DNA from: Stichopus chloronotus
Lineage: Eukaryota > Echinodermata > Holothuroidea > Aspidochirotida > Stichopodidae
Assembly (NCBI GenBank): GCA_021234535.1
Contig: CM037838.1
Location: forward strand, 27,877,969 to 27,941,968
DNA: 64,000 nt
Direction of reading: 5' to 3'
Of this stretch, positions 13,121 to 26,473 are shown piece by piece. Position 1 is the first letter of the stretch; each line of letters begins with the position of its first letter. The notes beneath the pieces were generated by a model, which did not search any database, had not been told where the DNA came from, and worked only from the letters and a program-made list of their open reading frames with translations. Both the position numbers and the translations under genes were made by a program.

Positions 13121-16100
13121 ACCCTATGAATATCGGGTAGACACCCTTTGCTTACGCTGGAATTTTAAAGTCAATTTGAATAAACAGTATGTAGTTCATA
13201 TTTACAGTGAATGCGGAAGTAAATCAGGCCCCACGGTAGCTCATAACAGCAACTATAGTCATGACATTATGACAGGTTTTCCACACAATAAACAAAATGA
13301 TGAGGGAGCTTAAGTTCATTACAATGGGGTGACTCAATTTTCTCTGAAACAGCTCCCAATCCAGAGACAACCTTTTCCTCCCCAACCATGCCACTGATTT
13401 TCATGTTTGTTACCATGGCACAAGAAGTGTCCAATCAGATTTACATATTTATGCGCACAGTTGAAACGGATAAATTGCTTTGAATGGAGAATATTTCCAC
13501 TGGGTTGCTCATGGCAACAAAGTTAATCTCTAGAAGGTGTGTAGCTTGTTATCATTTATCCCCTTGGACTCTTCACAGAAAGTAATCAATTTTCAATCAA
13601 CGGAGCAATGAAAGTCAAATTGATAATGGGACAAAGATGGATAAGAAAGAGATATATACTACTTTGATGATTTCAGGGATTGGCTAGCTCACTTAAATAG
13701 GCAGCTTGGAGCCATAGTTAAGTTCACATGGTTAGACTAGCCGTCTCCATTTTCAATGCCAGAATGAAAAGTCACACTGCAGTCACAATTAACAAAAGTA
13801 TGAAAACAGCAGAAGCTAAATGAAATGCAATGTGCAGATGAAAATATCTCAGGAAATTTCAAATACAAACTACAGAATCTGTGACGGGAGAATATTGGAA
13901 ATTGACAGAGGCTAAAAATGAATGTTTTTGAGAGTCATGAAATTAAATGTGCAAAACTGCACCCCTTGGAATTTAATATTAACCTCCATAAGAAGGGAAC
14001 CTTTATCATTTTGAAGAAGTTCAGTATGAAATGTTTTAGAATGAGAAGACGCACAGCTCATCAGCTTACAATCATCTGATATTGCTGTGCAAATCGCCTT
14101 GGATCGCACAAACACTTGTGGGAATTCTTGGGAGGCTGTGACCTTACTGCAATTTACAAGAAATAGTTCATCTGCTATATTAGTTTACGAATCCTGTACC
14201 TCAAAGTTCTCTGCAGATACATTTTTTTTTTTTTCATATACTGTATTAGGCAAGTAATTTGCACTACCTGACAGTGATCACAGAACAATAAATGTTGCAG
14301 GCACGAATTCATGCAGTCCTGTAACCATGGAAACTGTTACTGAAGTTTTAGTGACCATGGCCACTTCAATTAACTACGTTGCACAAACATGTTTCGTAGG
14401 TGATACCTTTTTGTTTATTGTAGCTACCCATGGTCAACATAGAGATATTTTTTTGCATTCCTGGACATCCCAGTTAACAACCATTACACACTACAAGCTA
14501 GGTCAGCAACTGTAAATTTCTTCCTCCTCCCTTGAATCCGTTGAGAATTTCACAGAGCAATTTCCTGCCCACACAATTCTTCCAATTCCATATCAAAACT
14601 CCATACTGCATGAATAATTGAATAATTTGGAAGTTTTTGGCAGAAATTGAATGGAATATCATCGACTGTATAAAACTGATGTATAAAATAGGATATGATA
14701 GTCTTGGAGCATATTTGTGATTAAAAATCTGTCAAGCTATGAGGATGATATGAAGACAGTCAAGAAACAAGATAGTTGAGATCCAATTTTTCTTCAGTTT
14801 GTGAAATTGAAAGGGGGGGGAGGGAAATCCACGAGCAAGGGAAAAAAGGGAGAACAATGAAGAAAAAAAAACAATAAATATTAATAGGATTTCAGTGTCA
14901 CTAGTAATTGTAATTATAAGTAAATGGACTGTAAACAAATGTAATATTCAATTTATCGAGGATGAGATACGAGTTATGATTATATGTATGCTGGTGTCAA
15001 TATATAGGTATAGAGCAATGTAGAAAGTAAAGGATGGCTGTCAACTCCACGTATACTTGAGTTTGAGGCTATAATTACTTGTCAAGTTTACTAGCAATGC
15101 AGCTACACATACTGTAAAAAAAAATATCGGCGTGGCACATTTATCTGTATGCAAGTAGCTTGACACAAAAATAATGACTACCATATACTGTAGTACGTAA
15201 TAAAACATACGGTACTAAACGTGGAAGCAGTTTGATGATCGAGCTGTGATATGAGAGACTGAAGAGTAAAAGTATGCAGTGATGGATAAGACTAATCCAG
15301 AAGTATTGCTATGTCACGCTTTTCATGTTGGACATAAATGTTTTATATGTTATTCCAGTAAAGGTGAAACTAATGTGTTTGGATTATGGGTTTTATTGCA
15401 GAAACTTATCAGGAAAAGGGGGGTTAGGGAGCAATAATCATGACATCGTTTTCACAGCAATGTTATTCAAATAAAATGATCAAAGGATGATGCATGGAGG
15501 ATTCATTAAATGTATTCATCAGGGGGGGCCATCATCAGGAGGATTCACCACACATCCTTTTTACATTTATTGTTCTGTGAGTGTGGTTGGGTCACCTGAT
15601 TGTTTCTTGTGATTGTTGGGTTCATCTGTCTCTTGCTCAATTGAGTTTGGCCAATGATGTGTGCTTAGTGAGCTGAACTTGAATTTGTAGAATTTATTCT
15701 CACAGGCAGCCAGCGGCAGATTGGTACTTGCTCAGGGTGTTTATTGAATCGAGTGCTTTAGTTTGGTTTCAAAGATGGCAAGTGTTTCACTCAGAGAGAC
15801 TGGTTGTGTCACTTCTTTTGTTGCAGCATGCTAGTGTTACGCTGGCCATTGACTAGTTGATGGATAAAGGTTGGTTGTTCCCCTTTAAGTGCCAAACGTA
15901 CTATGAAAGGTTTGTAGCATTTTGGCGTTTCGCACATTTCAAAGACAACTTTTCAAAGTAATCAATATTTGTAGCAGATAGCACCTCTGTGACTTGGCTT
16001 GGACTCTTTTGAGAAATGTAGTTGTAACTTTGACAGGGTCAGATAACTCCAACCTCCTCCTCTAGACTGTGATACCCAATGTCACGTACTTGTTATATTT

Positions 16101-18734
16101 TTGATATTTGTAACAAAGGTGAAATATGTAGGTCAAACAAAAAACAAAAAAGTTTAATTATCCCATAGCAAAGGACTTTTGCCAATGAACCAAACCGCTC
16201 TTTACCTTGTATCCTGCTCGGCTCTCATTACCTGTCTATTGGGCTATACTAGGCTCAAATCAAAGATCTGTCTACACATACTCAAGGCCTAAAATATGGT
16301 GTTAATAAGCCTTCCGAATGGTTCAAAGCTATGTTGAGGGTACCCATTATATTTGCTCTGAATGAGAGGTGTGTCAGAAGTATATGCTTTGCTATCTTTT
16401 ACATGTTCAGCTGTGTTTGTCTGCAGATGGTAGGGGAATAGTACCTGCCATGTTTACACCTGTTATTTACTGCATTGCTTTACATAGCAAATTCCCTTCA
16501 ACAAAAGGGGGAACTGCAATTGCATGACATGCTTGTACACAGTAAACTGAGGAGTGTTCCATCGTTTCCATGGGTTGAACGTTTTGCATCTGGCATCAGA
16601 TTTTGTACACATTTTGTTCATCAAACCTTCAGCAATCAACGTTTCTTCAAAACAATCACAAGTTGGCAAACGATTAAAACAATTTAGCAACAATCTGCCT
16701 TGATTGCATTTGTCACATTTTGTGACGTGCAAATTTGGCATTGATTCGACATTGTGCCTTTGGCAAGTAGAAAGTGTTTGATAGCTTGATCTAGATTTCA
16801 AACTTCAATGTTGATCCAACAGCTGCCCCCATTATCTTAAAACGTGAGTGTCTCAGCTGCTTGCAACTTTACCGAAAGGTGACGTATCATTTAGCTGTCG
16901 TGATACAGTATCTATCCCTAGAAAAACCATGCAATCTCATTTCTTTGATAAAGGCATACTTTTAATTCTGCCTTCTCAACTTCCAAAACGGCTGCGTCAC
17001 CTTTGAGTGACGAACCCCCCGAGAGCACTGATTACTCCAGTGAATCTATTTGATTAGAGTGGCTTCTGCAGCCATTTCAGGAGCTTGCCTAGTACCCTAG
17101 CTACTACACTGAGAGGATGTTCTATTATTAAGTACTGCTGGACTGGATGCAGAGATATGACACCAGAGTGAGCAGACGACAGATCGAAACACACAGTACC
17201 TCATGAAGTCATTTCTTTCGTTCCTCCTATAACTGCTTGACTCTCTTGCGAAGCACCATGAGCAACTGCTGTTGCATGCTATGTTAATGCAGTTTATTAT
17301 AATTATCATTATTTACCATATCAACTTGATTGACAATCATGTAAACAAGCTGCCCATCAAAATCCACTCCATTCACACAACTTTCACAATTACTCACATG
17401 ACAAAAAAATTCATAAATTGTAAGACAAGTACGAAAGGCATCTATGTTGACCGTAACTCAGTGGTTTTCTTGTGTACATTGTAATGTTGTAATAACTGCA
17501 TTTGGAATTTCCGTGTCATTGTTATAGAATTTACCGTTTGGAACTTTCTATAATTGTTGTCAATCGTATGTCAATTTGACTTTCATAAGCAGGAAAATGG
17601 TACAAACCCTGAAAGGCTGGAAGCACAAAGAGACGAGCCGGACTGATAAAGGAGGCCAATTTCTTGCATATTTTTAAAAATCACTAAAAAGATATCATAG
17701 CCACTATTCTTTGTGATCACAGTTCTACCGTACATGAGTATCTTAGGAGAATTTAGAAAACTGTTCCCAAAACAACCTTCACTGTTGACTAACCACTGTC
17801 ATCACAACCACGTTGGTGTTTACCAAAAAAGAATACACTGCATGGTTTTTCCTCAGTCAAAAAAAAAAAAACGCATATAGAGATTTTGATACTGACATGG
17901 CCAGAAACGTTTTTCCCTTTGATATGTACGACTGTTTCCCAACTTTAATAAATTTGAGAGCTTTTGCTTGCAACTGAGGGGGTTCATCCTAATTATGTGA
18001 CAAGGGGACTGCAACATGATCCAATTTTAGAATACACATCTAAAGATGTGGTGGCCTCTAGCAATACATGTCATATTCACATCAAACATCCTCCATTTCC
18101 TTTGTCCCACTTTTACAGCTTACTTGCTCAGGGGTCCTTGACAGGGTGGAGGGCTTTCTTGCAGTGGACAATGCGGCAAAATTACACTTGTATGACTGAC
18201 TTCAAAAGAGAAGGAACCTACTTCAAACAACTGGGTGACCTCTCTTAAGTATAAACCTGCTTTATGAGAATGTCCGACAAAATATTCGAGAATAATGATC
18301 CATCAAAGTGACTGTAATGATCCTAGTGAAATAAGAATCTCCAAAACAGAAACCCAAAAGAGAGGAAAGTTTTCCTTTTTTGAAAAAAAAATTACTGTAA
18401 ACTGGTCAACTTCTCATTAGTGAAAGTGTAATAGTTGAGTTGCGACAGGTACCAGTAACATGCAAGTAAAATTTCTCTAAGTTTGCATTTGCTAAGTAGC
18501 TGAGCAAAGGAACATCAAAGGAATGCAGGACTGCAGGAAGATTTAAGCCATAGCCTGATTACCAAATATCCATACATAATATATTTATCAATGAATCTGA
18601 TGAATGTGCTGTATGCTGTTTGACACACTTACAGAATCATTTTACTAACGCTATAAGCCTACTTTGTTTATGAAAATCTAAAGTCAACTCAATAGAGTTT
18701 TTGAGATACTTTGATATTTCACAAAGCTTATAAT
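13121..18734. other. no gene recognised
   Basis: AT-rich non-coding DNA with G-runs near 14.81, 15.42 and 15.52 kb. CCATGG-rich spots occur near 14.32-14.43 kb, where a 62-codon plus-strand frame starts in good context but shows no domain. A Cys-rich minus-strand open frame runs from 16463 to about 16804 (it contains C-D-K-C and C-D-C pairs). It has no ATG at its left limit and no recognised homology. Confidence 0.45.
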
Positions 18735-18735
18735 C

Positions 18736-18879
18736 CCCCAAACCTCCTGGTTTGGGAATTCGCTAGCGACGTACTCACCTCATATAACCTATGCATTACC
18801 GTATTGACCATGGTCTAGCATCTGGCAATTTGGTGTGTGTTTGTGTGTGTATCTGGTCACCGCCCTCCCATAATTGCCA
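18736..18879 (+). repeat. hairpin-headed interspersed repeat, copy 1
   Basis: Near-identical to 58527-58655. It opens with a perfect 8-base inverted repeat, CCCAAACC-tcct-GGTTTGGG, then GAATTC, 'CTCATATAACCTATGCATTAC', a TAGCATCTGGCAATTT stretch, a GT-rich microsatellite and ATCTGGTCACCGCCCT. This copy has an extra 'GCTAGCGACGTACT' absent from the second copy. Confidence 0.8.
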
Positions 18880-21029
18880 GCCGCTGCTACTCAATATTCT
18901 TCAAGGGTTGAAACAGGCATACAGGCTGGAAGATCACCAGCTGTCAAGTGACAAGAGTAAACTCCAAAAGGAGTCCTGTCACTTACAAGAATTTTCAATT
19001 CGGATTTACGACAATCTGTATCTGCAAAAGATGTACACAGCTTGGCATGATGCCAGCTTTGCAATATCACAGAAGATTTTATTCTGAACTTTTCATGCTA
19101 TACGTTCTCCAGGATGACTTTCTAAATCTTTCTGATGGAGCCATACACTGCCACCTACCTTCCTATACATGTTCAAGTTGTTTCCAACACCTCCAGTCCC
19201 AAATGAAGTTCCAACTTGTCAATGTGCTGCATTTCCAACTTGCTAATTGTATGCACGAAACCAAAAGCCCTGGATGACATTCAAAACACGATGGAATGAA
19301 CTCACATGACAAGGAGACAAAAAAAAAAAAATGCCTGAACCTCCTGTAAAAGAAACTGCCTTGAGATTGCCTGAGAGTTCAGCCAACTCCTCTTGAAATT
19401 CAAAACCACTTTCCATGATTTTCTATTCATGAGGGGAGGACATTTGCCAAGGAAAGATAACATTCCAGAGACAAGCAGGAATTGCATAAATACGTATTTT
19501 TTCCTCAAGTTTCCAGGAGTTAACATTGACTGTGCTGCTGCCTTCAAATTCATCAGCCATTCACTAAGCCTCTTTACTGCACAAGTATTCAGTAGCTGTT
19601 ATGGCTAACATCCATAATTTAATTCACCAACAAGATTGTCATGCAGTCATAATCATCATGAAACCATGATGATAAACTGGTAAATTACGTCTTCATCATG
19701 TTTTTTTTTTTCAGGAAACATGCACAGATGTCGCCATGTTTCCTCCACCCCATCAGAGATTTCAAGTTGTAAGCATGTAGCGAGCTGCAAAATGCGAAGG
19801 GAAGGCTGGAAGGTAGATAATTAACAAAGAAAAAAAATAAAAAAATGACAAATACACTTGAGAAAATTCCATCCAGGTAGATGTTGTCATCTGATTAAAG
19901 TCACACACACACACACACAAAAAAAAAAGAACAACTGGGAAAATATTGATAAAAGTTTCGCTTTAAACTGCTTCAATTTACATATTTAAATGTCACATAT
20001 TCCCGCTGTTAATGAAGCATGTGTGTATTAAATACGGGTGAGTAAAAACAGATCAAGAGTAGTAACACTGGACGCTAGTTAAAATTGTTCAATATCCTTG
20101 GTTCAGTTTGCATCCCTGGGTGTCTTTCTTGGGTGTAAATTTAATTGACAAATTACTTGACAGGTATGTGGGAAAGTTTCTGCACAAGGGGTAATGATGT
20201 CAAATGCTGTCCATCAGGATGGTGATCACACCGGGTACCCAGCTGTCAGGACCTGGCTCCAGAATTGCTATCCAGATTGGTACAGTAGTTTCACAAATGT
20301 ACATTGTATGTGTGACAAACAAAAAATAACAATGCTTAATTTTTCCTATATGCAGAATACTTCACTGTCCTGTCTACACACAAGATACAAGATGTTAGAT
20401 GTAGAAAGCAAAATCACAACAACTCGTACAGACCTAACAGACGCTATACTTTTGTGTACCCAGATACGCAGCTGACTATGGATCCAGGTATACCCACATC
20501 AGGAGAAGTAAACCGTGGAGTAGCTAGTGACAAATCAAAACCAGTCAGTTCTTGTCTTCTCTGAACTCTGGAAATGGGCAATCAACCCCAAACCCCACTA
20601 TGGTTCAAATCTGACAAATTTTTTCCAAATGTTTAACCGCCATACTGACATACATCATTATTATGTAGGTTGATTCAAGCACAACCAAAGGGCATGTTTT
20701 ATTAAAGCAGATGGTTCCTTTTGATAGATTAACTCTGATTCTCAAAATGCACATTCCCAGAAAATTCCTCTCACCACTCTTTTACTGTAATGACATCTGC
20801 ATTTGAGTGAAGGCAAAGTGAAGTAACAGTTCACTTGGTTGACAGCAGTTCTCTCAAAATCTAGTTTGGACGTTACAAGTGATAAAGCAATACAGTGGAA
20901 CCTAATGCACCTGCTGAACTTCATACAGTATATCAGGGCTATTAGGTGCTGTGAATGATTGTGCAGAAACTGGTAAAAAGTGAGAGATAAATTGAATTAA
21001 AAAAAAAACAAACAAAAGATATTCTTTAC
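18880..21029 (-). other. no further stomatin exon recognised
   Basis: Expected site of intron 2 of the stomatin-like gene. It holds poly-A and (CA)n tracts (19.32, 19.83 and 19.90 kb). Open frames at 18.9-19.3 and 20.19-20.47 kb have no domain I recognise. No PHB-domain motif was found here or further left. Confidence 0.45.
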
Positions 21030-21136
21030 CTTGATGCAGACGCAGAGTGAGAGCGGAAAAGTGAATATGACCAAGATCCACGAGAAACCGGTTAGGATCC
21101 ATCCACAGAGGCCGATACCTCCCTCGGGCTCACCAG
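21030..21136 (-). CDS. STOM: stomatin-like protein, exon 2 (membrane hairpin)
   Basis: Encodes the signature membrane-inserted hairpin of stomatins, integral proteins of the inner plasma-membrane leaflet that bind cholesterol, oligomerise and modulate ion channels. It translates as A-GEPEGGIGLCGWILTG, then a hydrophobic run ending FPLSLCVCIK (residues 21-56 when joined to exon 1). Features known from human stomatin are present: the GG-I-G-x-C-G-W entry, the Cys before GW (residue 31, matching the palmitoylated Cys30) and the central Pro (residue 48, matching Pro47) that forces the hairpin. The acceptor is a strong pyrimidine tract ending TTTGCAG|CTGG; the donor is ATCAAG|GTAAAG, phase 0. The next family motif would be an EYERAVIFRLGR-type PHB start. 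I could not find it to the left, so the gene is partial here. Higher GC than flanks. Family assignment is firm; the exact orthologue is not. Confidence 0.85.
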
Positions 21137-23479
21137 CTGCAAAGGAAATAGTAACCACATGGATGAGAAAAGGATGCATGGACAGCTGCACTGAAGTGAC
21201 AAAAATTGAAAACAAAACCCTCACACATGGACCAGATCTTACTGTTCACCTGTTGTTTAAAAAACTTAGAATATACAAAGAAGAAGCTGATATTAAATAC
21301 AAGGGTGAGCTTTTCTGGTAATGTGCTCTTCTAGAAACAGAGCTGATGGAAGGGGGAGGGGAGGAGGGGGAAGAGGGGGTCAATTTTCTAGACTGGCTCA
21401 CAAGGATGTTGCTTACTACTTGACACAGTCTAAAGTGGCTTCAAGTTATTGACAACTAGGACTTACTATGCTGATAAATGGGAGCAAACTTTCTCTAAAA
21501 TCAAAGTAATTAGTGCACATTTATAAAAATGCTAAAAATCATTGCTACCAGTGACAAACCTCATTACATAGCGGTCAAAGTCATAATTTGACGTGCCACG
21601 ACCATAAAATTCAAATAACTTATGAAGTTAACTTCTCATCAAAGCACAGTGGAGTTCAAAACCTTGCAGACTGTATACCTACAGCGTCAGGTATGACTTA
21701 AGCAAATCCAAAATTCCCTCTGAACCATTACACAATTTAAATGCAAGGAAAGATATTGAATTAAATTAATTCTGACTCACTGTCACCTAAGAGGAACTGT
21801 TTGAAATAATTCCAAAGCCTTTTTGGTAATTGGCCCAGAGACTTCAGTCCCTGGCCAAAAGCATCTCCAAAGAAATATTCATGTCACATATGTACGTTGT
21901 ATTGTTGAAAATCAATATCAGCCATGTATTTACATATCCTGTGAACCATCTTATCGCAAACATATGTCTTGGGGATTTCACAACAAGACTGATTCGAGGA
22001 GGCGGGTTCAGGAAGAGAGAGAAGAAGGGACTTGTTCAGTGCAATCACATAGAGGAACATTCTTCTGCTGCGAGTATAGAGGTGAGCACGGGGTAGGGGA
22101 GGGACAAAGGAGAGAGGATTGCAACTTTGCTATAGTATTTTGGCAAAAGCATTTTTGAAAAACAGTAACACAGAAAACAAACAGTTCTTTCCATGCAATT
22201 GAGTGTGATCTTAAACAAAATACTATTCGTTTTCAGCACCAGTCAAATTATCTCCATGTTAATCAAGGTTTGATTGACAAGTTGTAATATTGTATCCAGT
22301 CAAACAACCTTCAATGCTTATCCTTGTATTTAGTTACATTAATTTTGAAGAAAAGACATTTCCAAGAAAAAAAAAAGTGAGACGGAATCATTGGTAGCAA
22401 CTGACCTTCCATGCAGTTAATTACATCAGGAATGCTCAATTGGATTTCATACCTTTCCCTGCTAAAGTGCATTCAAGTCATAAGTAATTTTTTTGAATAA
22501 CAAAATTGTCCTTTCATCTCCATGGCAGCCCTCCATTCTATGATAGCTACAATTTGTGGGTTATGAATCCCCCTGCCAACAGAAGAAACAACCTGTGACT
22601 ATCGTGAATTAGGCATACCAGTGAATCAAATGCAGAAAAAAAAAACTCCAGTCATCAAGATGTAAACTGGTTTTTGACTTGCAAACTTCCTTCATGAAAA
22701 GAAAGGAGCAGGGTTTAAAAAAAAAGAATTTATCGACAGAGATGTTGTTTCTAAAGTGATGTTTTCAAAGGACACTTTCTCTTCAGTCAGTGGTTGCTAC
22801 ATAATTCCCTTCCTTCACTGTCTGACAGCTTTCTGATGTTTTGTTTGCTAAATTTGTGCCCACTGATGATGATTCCATCCAGTAATCTACCAACAGCAAA
22901 TAGCTGTGACTGCTGTAGCGAGTAAATGACAAATATTGCCATGGAAATGGAGCCGCTGAAGAAATTGGTATCAGCGTAAAGGACAAGGCCGGATGCATTA
23001 TATTCCAATTAAATGTCAGGTCTTACCACATACAATAAAACCATTCTTCGTAACTCTGCTTTGTTCCAGAAACTGGAACATAGGTGGCTGATAAGTGACT
23101 TGCGCTGAAGAGATGTGAGGTCTATATGAAATTTTGATGACAGCAGCTAGAGCAGAATAAAAAGCTATCCATAAAAAAACTGAACAGGAGAAGTCTTACA
23201 TACTTGAGGTATTTCTGTTAGATGTAAAACAAAACAGTGTCCTTCCCACATCATTAATGTGTTGAACACTGAATGTCACATCAAATTGCAAATTTTTCTG
23301 GTTGAAAGTAAGTGATGGTTCAAGGACTTCTTGATTCCTTGCCAATATTCATGGAGAACAAAGGACGACATGTACGTACACACCAATTTTGAAATTTGAA
23401 CATCTAATCCTTCTAGAAAGAGCATGCCTACACTTACTTCTTTTGACCAAAGTGTATACTAATCAGTTTAAATGTTTTC

Positions 23480-23850
23480 ACAATTTGATCCATGGCGACC
23501 TTAAATGACCTTTGAGCTCCATCAAAAACAATCAGAATCATCTACTTGATTCTCATTACTTAAACAACACACTTAGTGAGACATTGGTGAAGACTGCCCC
23601 TCTTGAGATACAATGTTTACAAGGCTTTCACATTTTGACCTCTAGTGACCTCAAATGACCTTTGACCTCTATCAAAAACAACAGTGCTCATCTAATAAAT
23701 ACGACCAACACACACACCAGTGTGAGATTAGTCAAGGTTACCCCTCAGGAGATATCATTTACAAGCAAGGCATCACATAAACACACATGCACATAACACA
23801 CATACACACAACATCACCACGGCATGGATTCTTTTTGCCTTTTGCAAGGA
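23480..23850 (+). repeat. TGACCTTTGACC-core array 2
   Basis: Two clear units with cores at about 23504 (AAATGACCTTTGAGCTCC) and 23652 (AAATGACCTTTGACCTC), about 148 bases apart. Shared unit text is 'TCAAAAACAA', 'tgagatac' and 'TTTACAAG'. It ends in a CATCACATAAACACACA-type CA-rich tail and TGCCTTTTGCAAGG, like array 1. It lies inside intron 1 of the stomatin-like gene. Confidence 0.75.
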
Positions 23851-25904
23851 AAGGAATCAAACAGAATTTTTAAATTTGTGATAAAAAGAATTGTCAGAAT
23901 TATCTATGTCAAGCATAATTACTGGAATTAAACGAATTCTTTTAAAGATTTCAAAAGTCCACTATTTCTAAAGTTAAATGTTAACTTTTCAGAAAATTCA
24001 CTTAAAAGCTTAGGATCAAGCAATGGACAATTATCAAAAACATGTATTTATTGATGCTGCAATAGTCTTCCATAACTTGGAAGCAACATTCCCCAGTCAT
24101 TTTATCTACATGATAAAGGACTATCATCAATATTATGACAGCTACCACTGAGATCAATGCCAGCAGTAATGAAGGTCTCCTAATATCTATGCCTATCCTC
24201 CTTCTAAGTAGTTGTTCAAATTCTGAAAAACATGCTCATGTCTACAATTAAATATTGGTGTATGCACTGGGTCCAAAACTCTGTTAGGCCGAGTCCGCTG
24301 TCCCAAGTCATGATACCACAGTTTGCTTTGCAAGTTAATACAACACCATGTATCTTACATACGAGCACAACAATGAAATTGTTCCTACAGTACTATGCAT
24401 TTGTTGAATTTTGTCACACGTGGAGTGTAAGTTGATGAAAAATTTGATGCGGTTCTGATGACGTCAGTCAGGTATCCAATGCAAACACTACTTCAAATTT
24501 ACCGTAAGGTGTGCGACCTGTGATTTTCCTGAATTGAAGTTTTAGTAATTTAAAGCAGCATTCAGAGTTTCATGCTTTTTGTCAAACTACTTTTCTTTCA
24601 CAGAATCTGTTCTTGCCATTCATTTGTTGTTTGATGTGAGTGGAATATCTTCATAAATCAAAATTTCTTGTAGAAAAATATAGAAGTCTAGGGTACAGCA
24701 TGAACCTGGACTGTGATACGATTTTAGCTTCCTGAAAACCTTTAGTTGACAAGTATACTTCTTTCAAATTTGTGGCCCTTTCAAAGGCTATATTTGACAG
24801 TTTAAGGAAACAGTTTCCATGTATAACCGCAGGTCTTCAAAATTAAATTGAAAACAGCTATAGTAGCTTATGTAGGAAACTTATGTAGTGTTAATTACTA
24901 AACTCTTAAAACATTCACAGATACAAAGTTTTATTCTTCAAATGTACAGTATGAAGTTCAGACAAAGTACATCAATACACTATTTACAGTTCACATTTAT
25001 CTTTGGAATTACATGACTAAGGTCAAATGTACTCAGCATACAATATTTGGATCATATCAATATGTCAACAGTAAAAAAATTGTACCATTTGAGAAACAGC
25101 ACAATGAATAGGGCAACAGGCTGCATTTCATGCAAATGGAAACACTGTAGTCATGAAATGCCTGGATTGTTGGTAACTTTGGTAAAGACAGGTTTTCATT
25201 GTCAAGGAAAATAGGTAAAGTAATATGCTTTCCACGACACAAAAAAATCAAAGGAAAGTAAGTTATGAATGAAAGAGGGCAAAAGTCTTGGAGCCAGGAT
25301 ATAAATCAGCTCAAATGACTGCTAATTTTATATGTTTTTCAATCCAAATGATAGTCCTATAAACTACACACAATTCATTACAACAAGACTGCTGCGTGAA
25401 AAAAACTCATCCTAGCAATAATCAAGCAGCTGGAACACAAAACTTGTCATGTGGACTATGTTGAGTGGGCATTTCCCACATATTCAACATTAGGTTCAGA
25501 AAAGGATAAAATGACGTAACGGTTTAAGGTTTTACAAAGGGAAAGTTACCACTTTTGCAGTAGATGAATGGCACTTTATTGTATGTGCCCATCAGAAAGT
25601 AGCACTCAGACCTACAGTAAATGTTAAACCTAAACCTATCAAGTATCAAGTCCACATACATAGTACACACACTGAAGACTGAATTTTACCTCAACACTGG
25701 TGTGGGTACTCACAAGTGATGATATACTTACTCTTGCTACCACTTATGCATTGATTATTTCTTCTTCAAAGTGCACTCAAATAGAGTTCTTGCACCATGC
25801 CTTCTAACCCTAGGTTGTCCCTATTTGTTTACATGAATACTAGGCAGCTGGTAGAAGGAAAAATGCATTCATATCAAAGCAAATTATATGTACACGTGGG
25901 CATC

Positions 25905-26473
25905 TTAAAGGTCTGGTGACATGAAAATGACATTTTGAAGTATTGGGTGCATTAGGCATTCAAAATGTTGAAAATAGCCACAAATTGCGTAAAAATCCGT
26001 CAAAAATTGACAAATTTACAGGCAAATTAGTGTCTCACAGCTGTGTCAAGAATAAACATTGGCTAAATATGCAAATTTGTGATGTCAGGAGAGGGAATCC
26101 CAGGATATGTCTTATGTTAATCCTTTGATTATGTAACCTTTATTTCAAGGTCATTTGAGAATTTTATATGCCCAGAGGGTTTTATTTTGGAAGCATGTAT
26201 TTTCTCCTTCAAAAATATCGATATCACCCACCAATATGAAACTCAGTAATTAAGTAATTAAGAGGCAAATTATATAGGGTTAACAAAAGAAAAACTGACA
26301 CTGTGCAACACTCCACGTCATCTGTTTTGCATTTTCTTCAAACTTTGAAAAGTCATATCTCAAAAACGGTAATAGATATAAACAAAATTCCAACGGATTT
26401 TCACTGAGGGTTTTACTTTGTAACGTTTGCATGAACGAAGTTCTTTTTTGGAAGCATGTCACCTGACCTTTAA
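25905..26473 (+). mobile_element. TTAA-flanked MITE, family 1, copy A
   Basis: A 569-base non-coding element with TTAA at both ends and terminal inverted repeats: left TTAAAGGTCTGGTGACATG, right (complement) TTAAAGGTCAGGTGACATG. Internal text (GACATTTTGAAGTATTGGGTGC and 'AAATTTACAGGCAAATTAGTGTC') recurs in the 41.4-kb copy. TTAA target sites are used by the piggyBac and Kolobok superfamilies; the family cannot be settled without a transposase. It lies in the stomatin-like intron 1. Confidence 0.85.

Noticed and set aside
14327..14515. Plus-strand 62-codon frame with ideal ATG context
   Set aside because: The CCATGG context recurs three times within 110 bases, so it looks like local repetition; no domain.
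16463..16804. Cys-rich minus-strand open frame of about 112 codons
   Set aside because: It does not begin with ATG (first ATG about 20 codons in), shows no recognisable zinc-binding spacing across its length, and lies in AT-rich DNA without splice sites I trust. Kept only as a note.
18791..19277. Plus-strand open frames of about 100 codons
   Set aside because: The first begins inside the hairpin-headed repeat and runs through its GT microsatellite; the second overlaps it in another frame. No homology.
19899..19935. (CA)n and poly-A tracts here and at several other places
   Set aside because: Ordinary microsatellites, not informative by themselves.
22787..23008. Minus-strand frame with 'GLVLYAD' resembling a reverse-transcriptase box
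   Set aside because: Only the three-residue YAD matches; no DD follows and no other RT motif is nearby.
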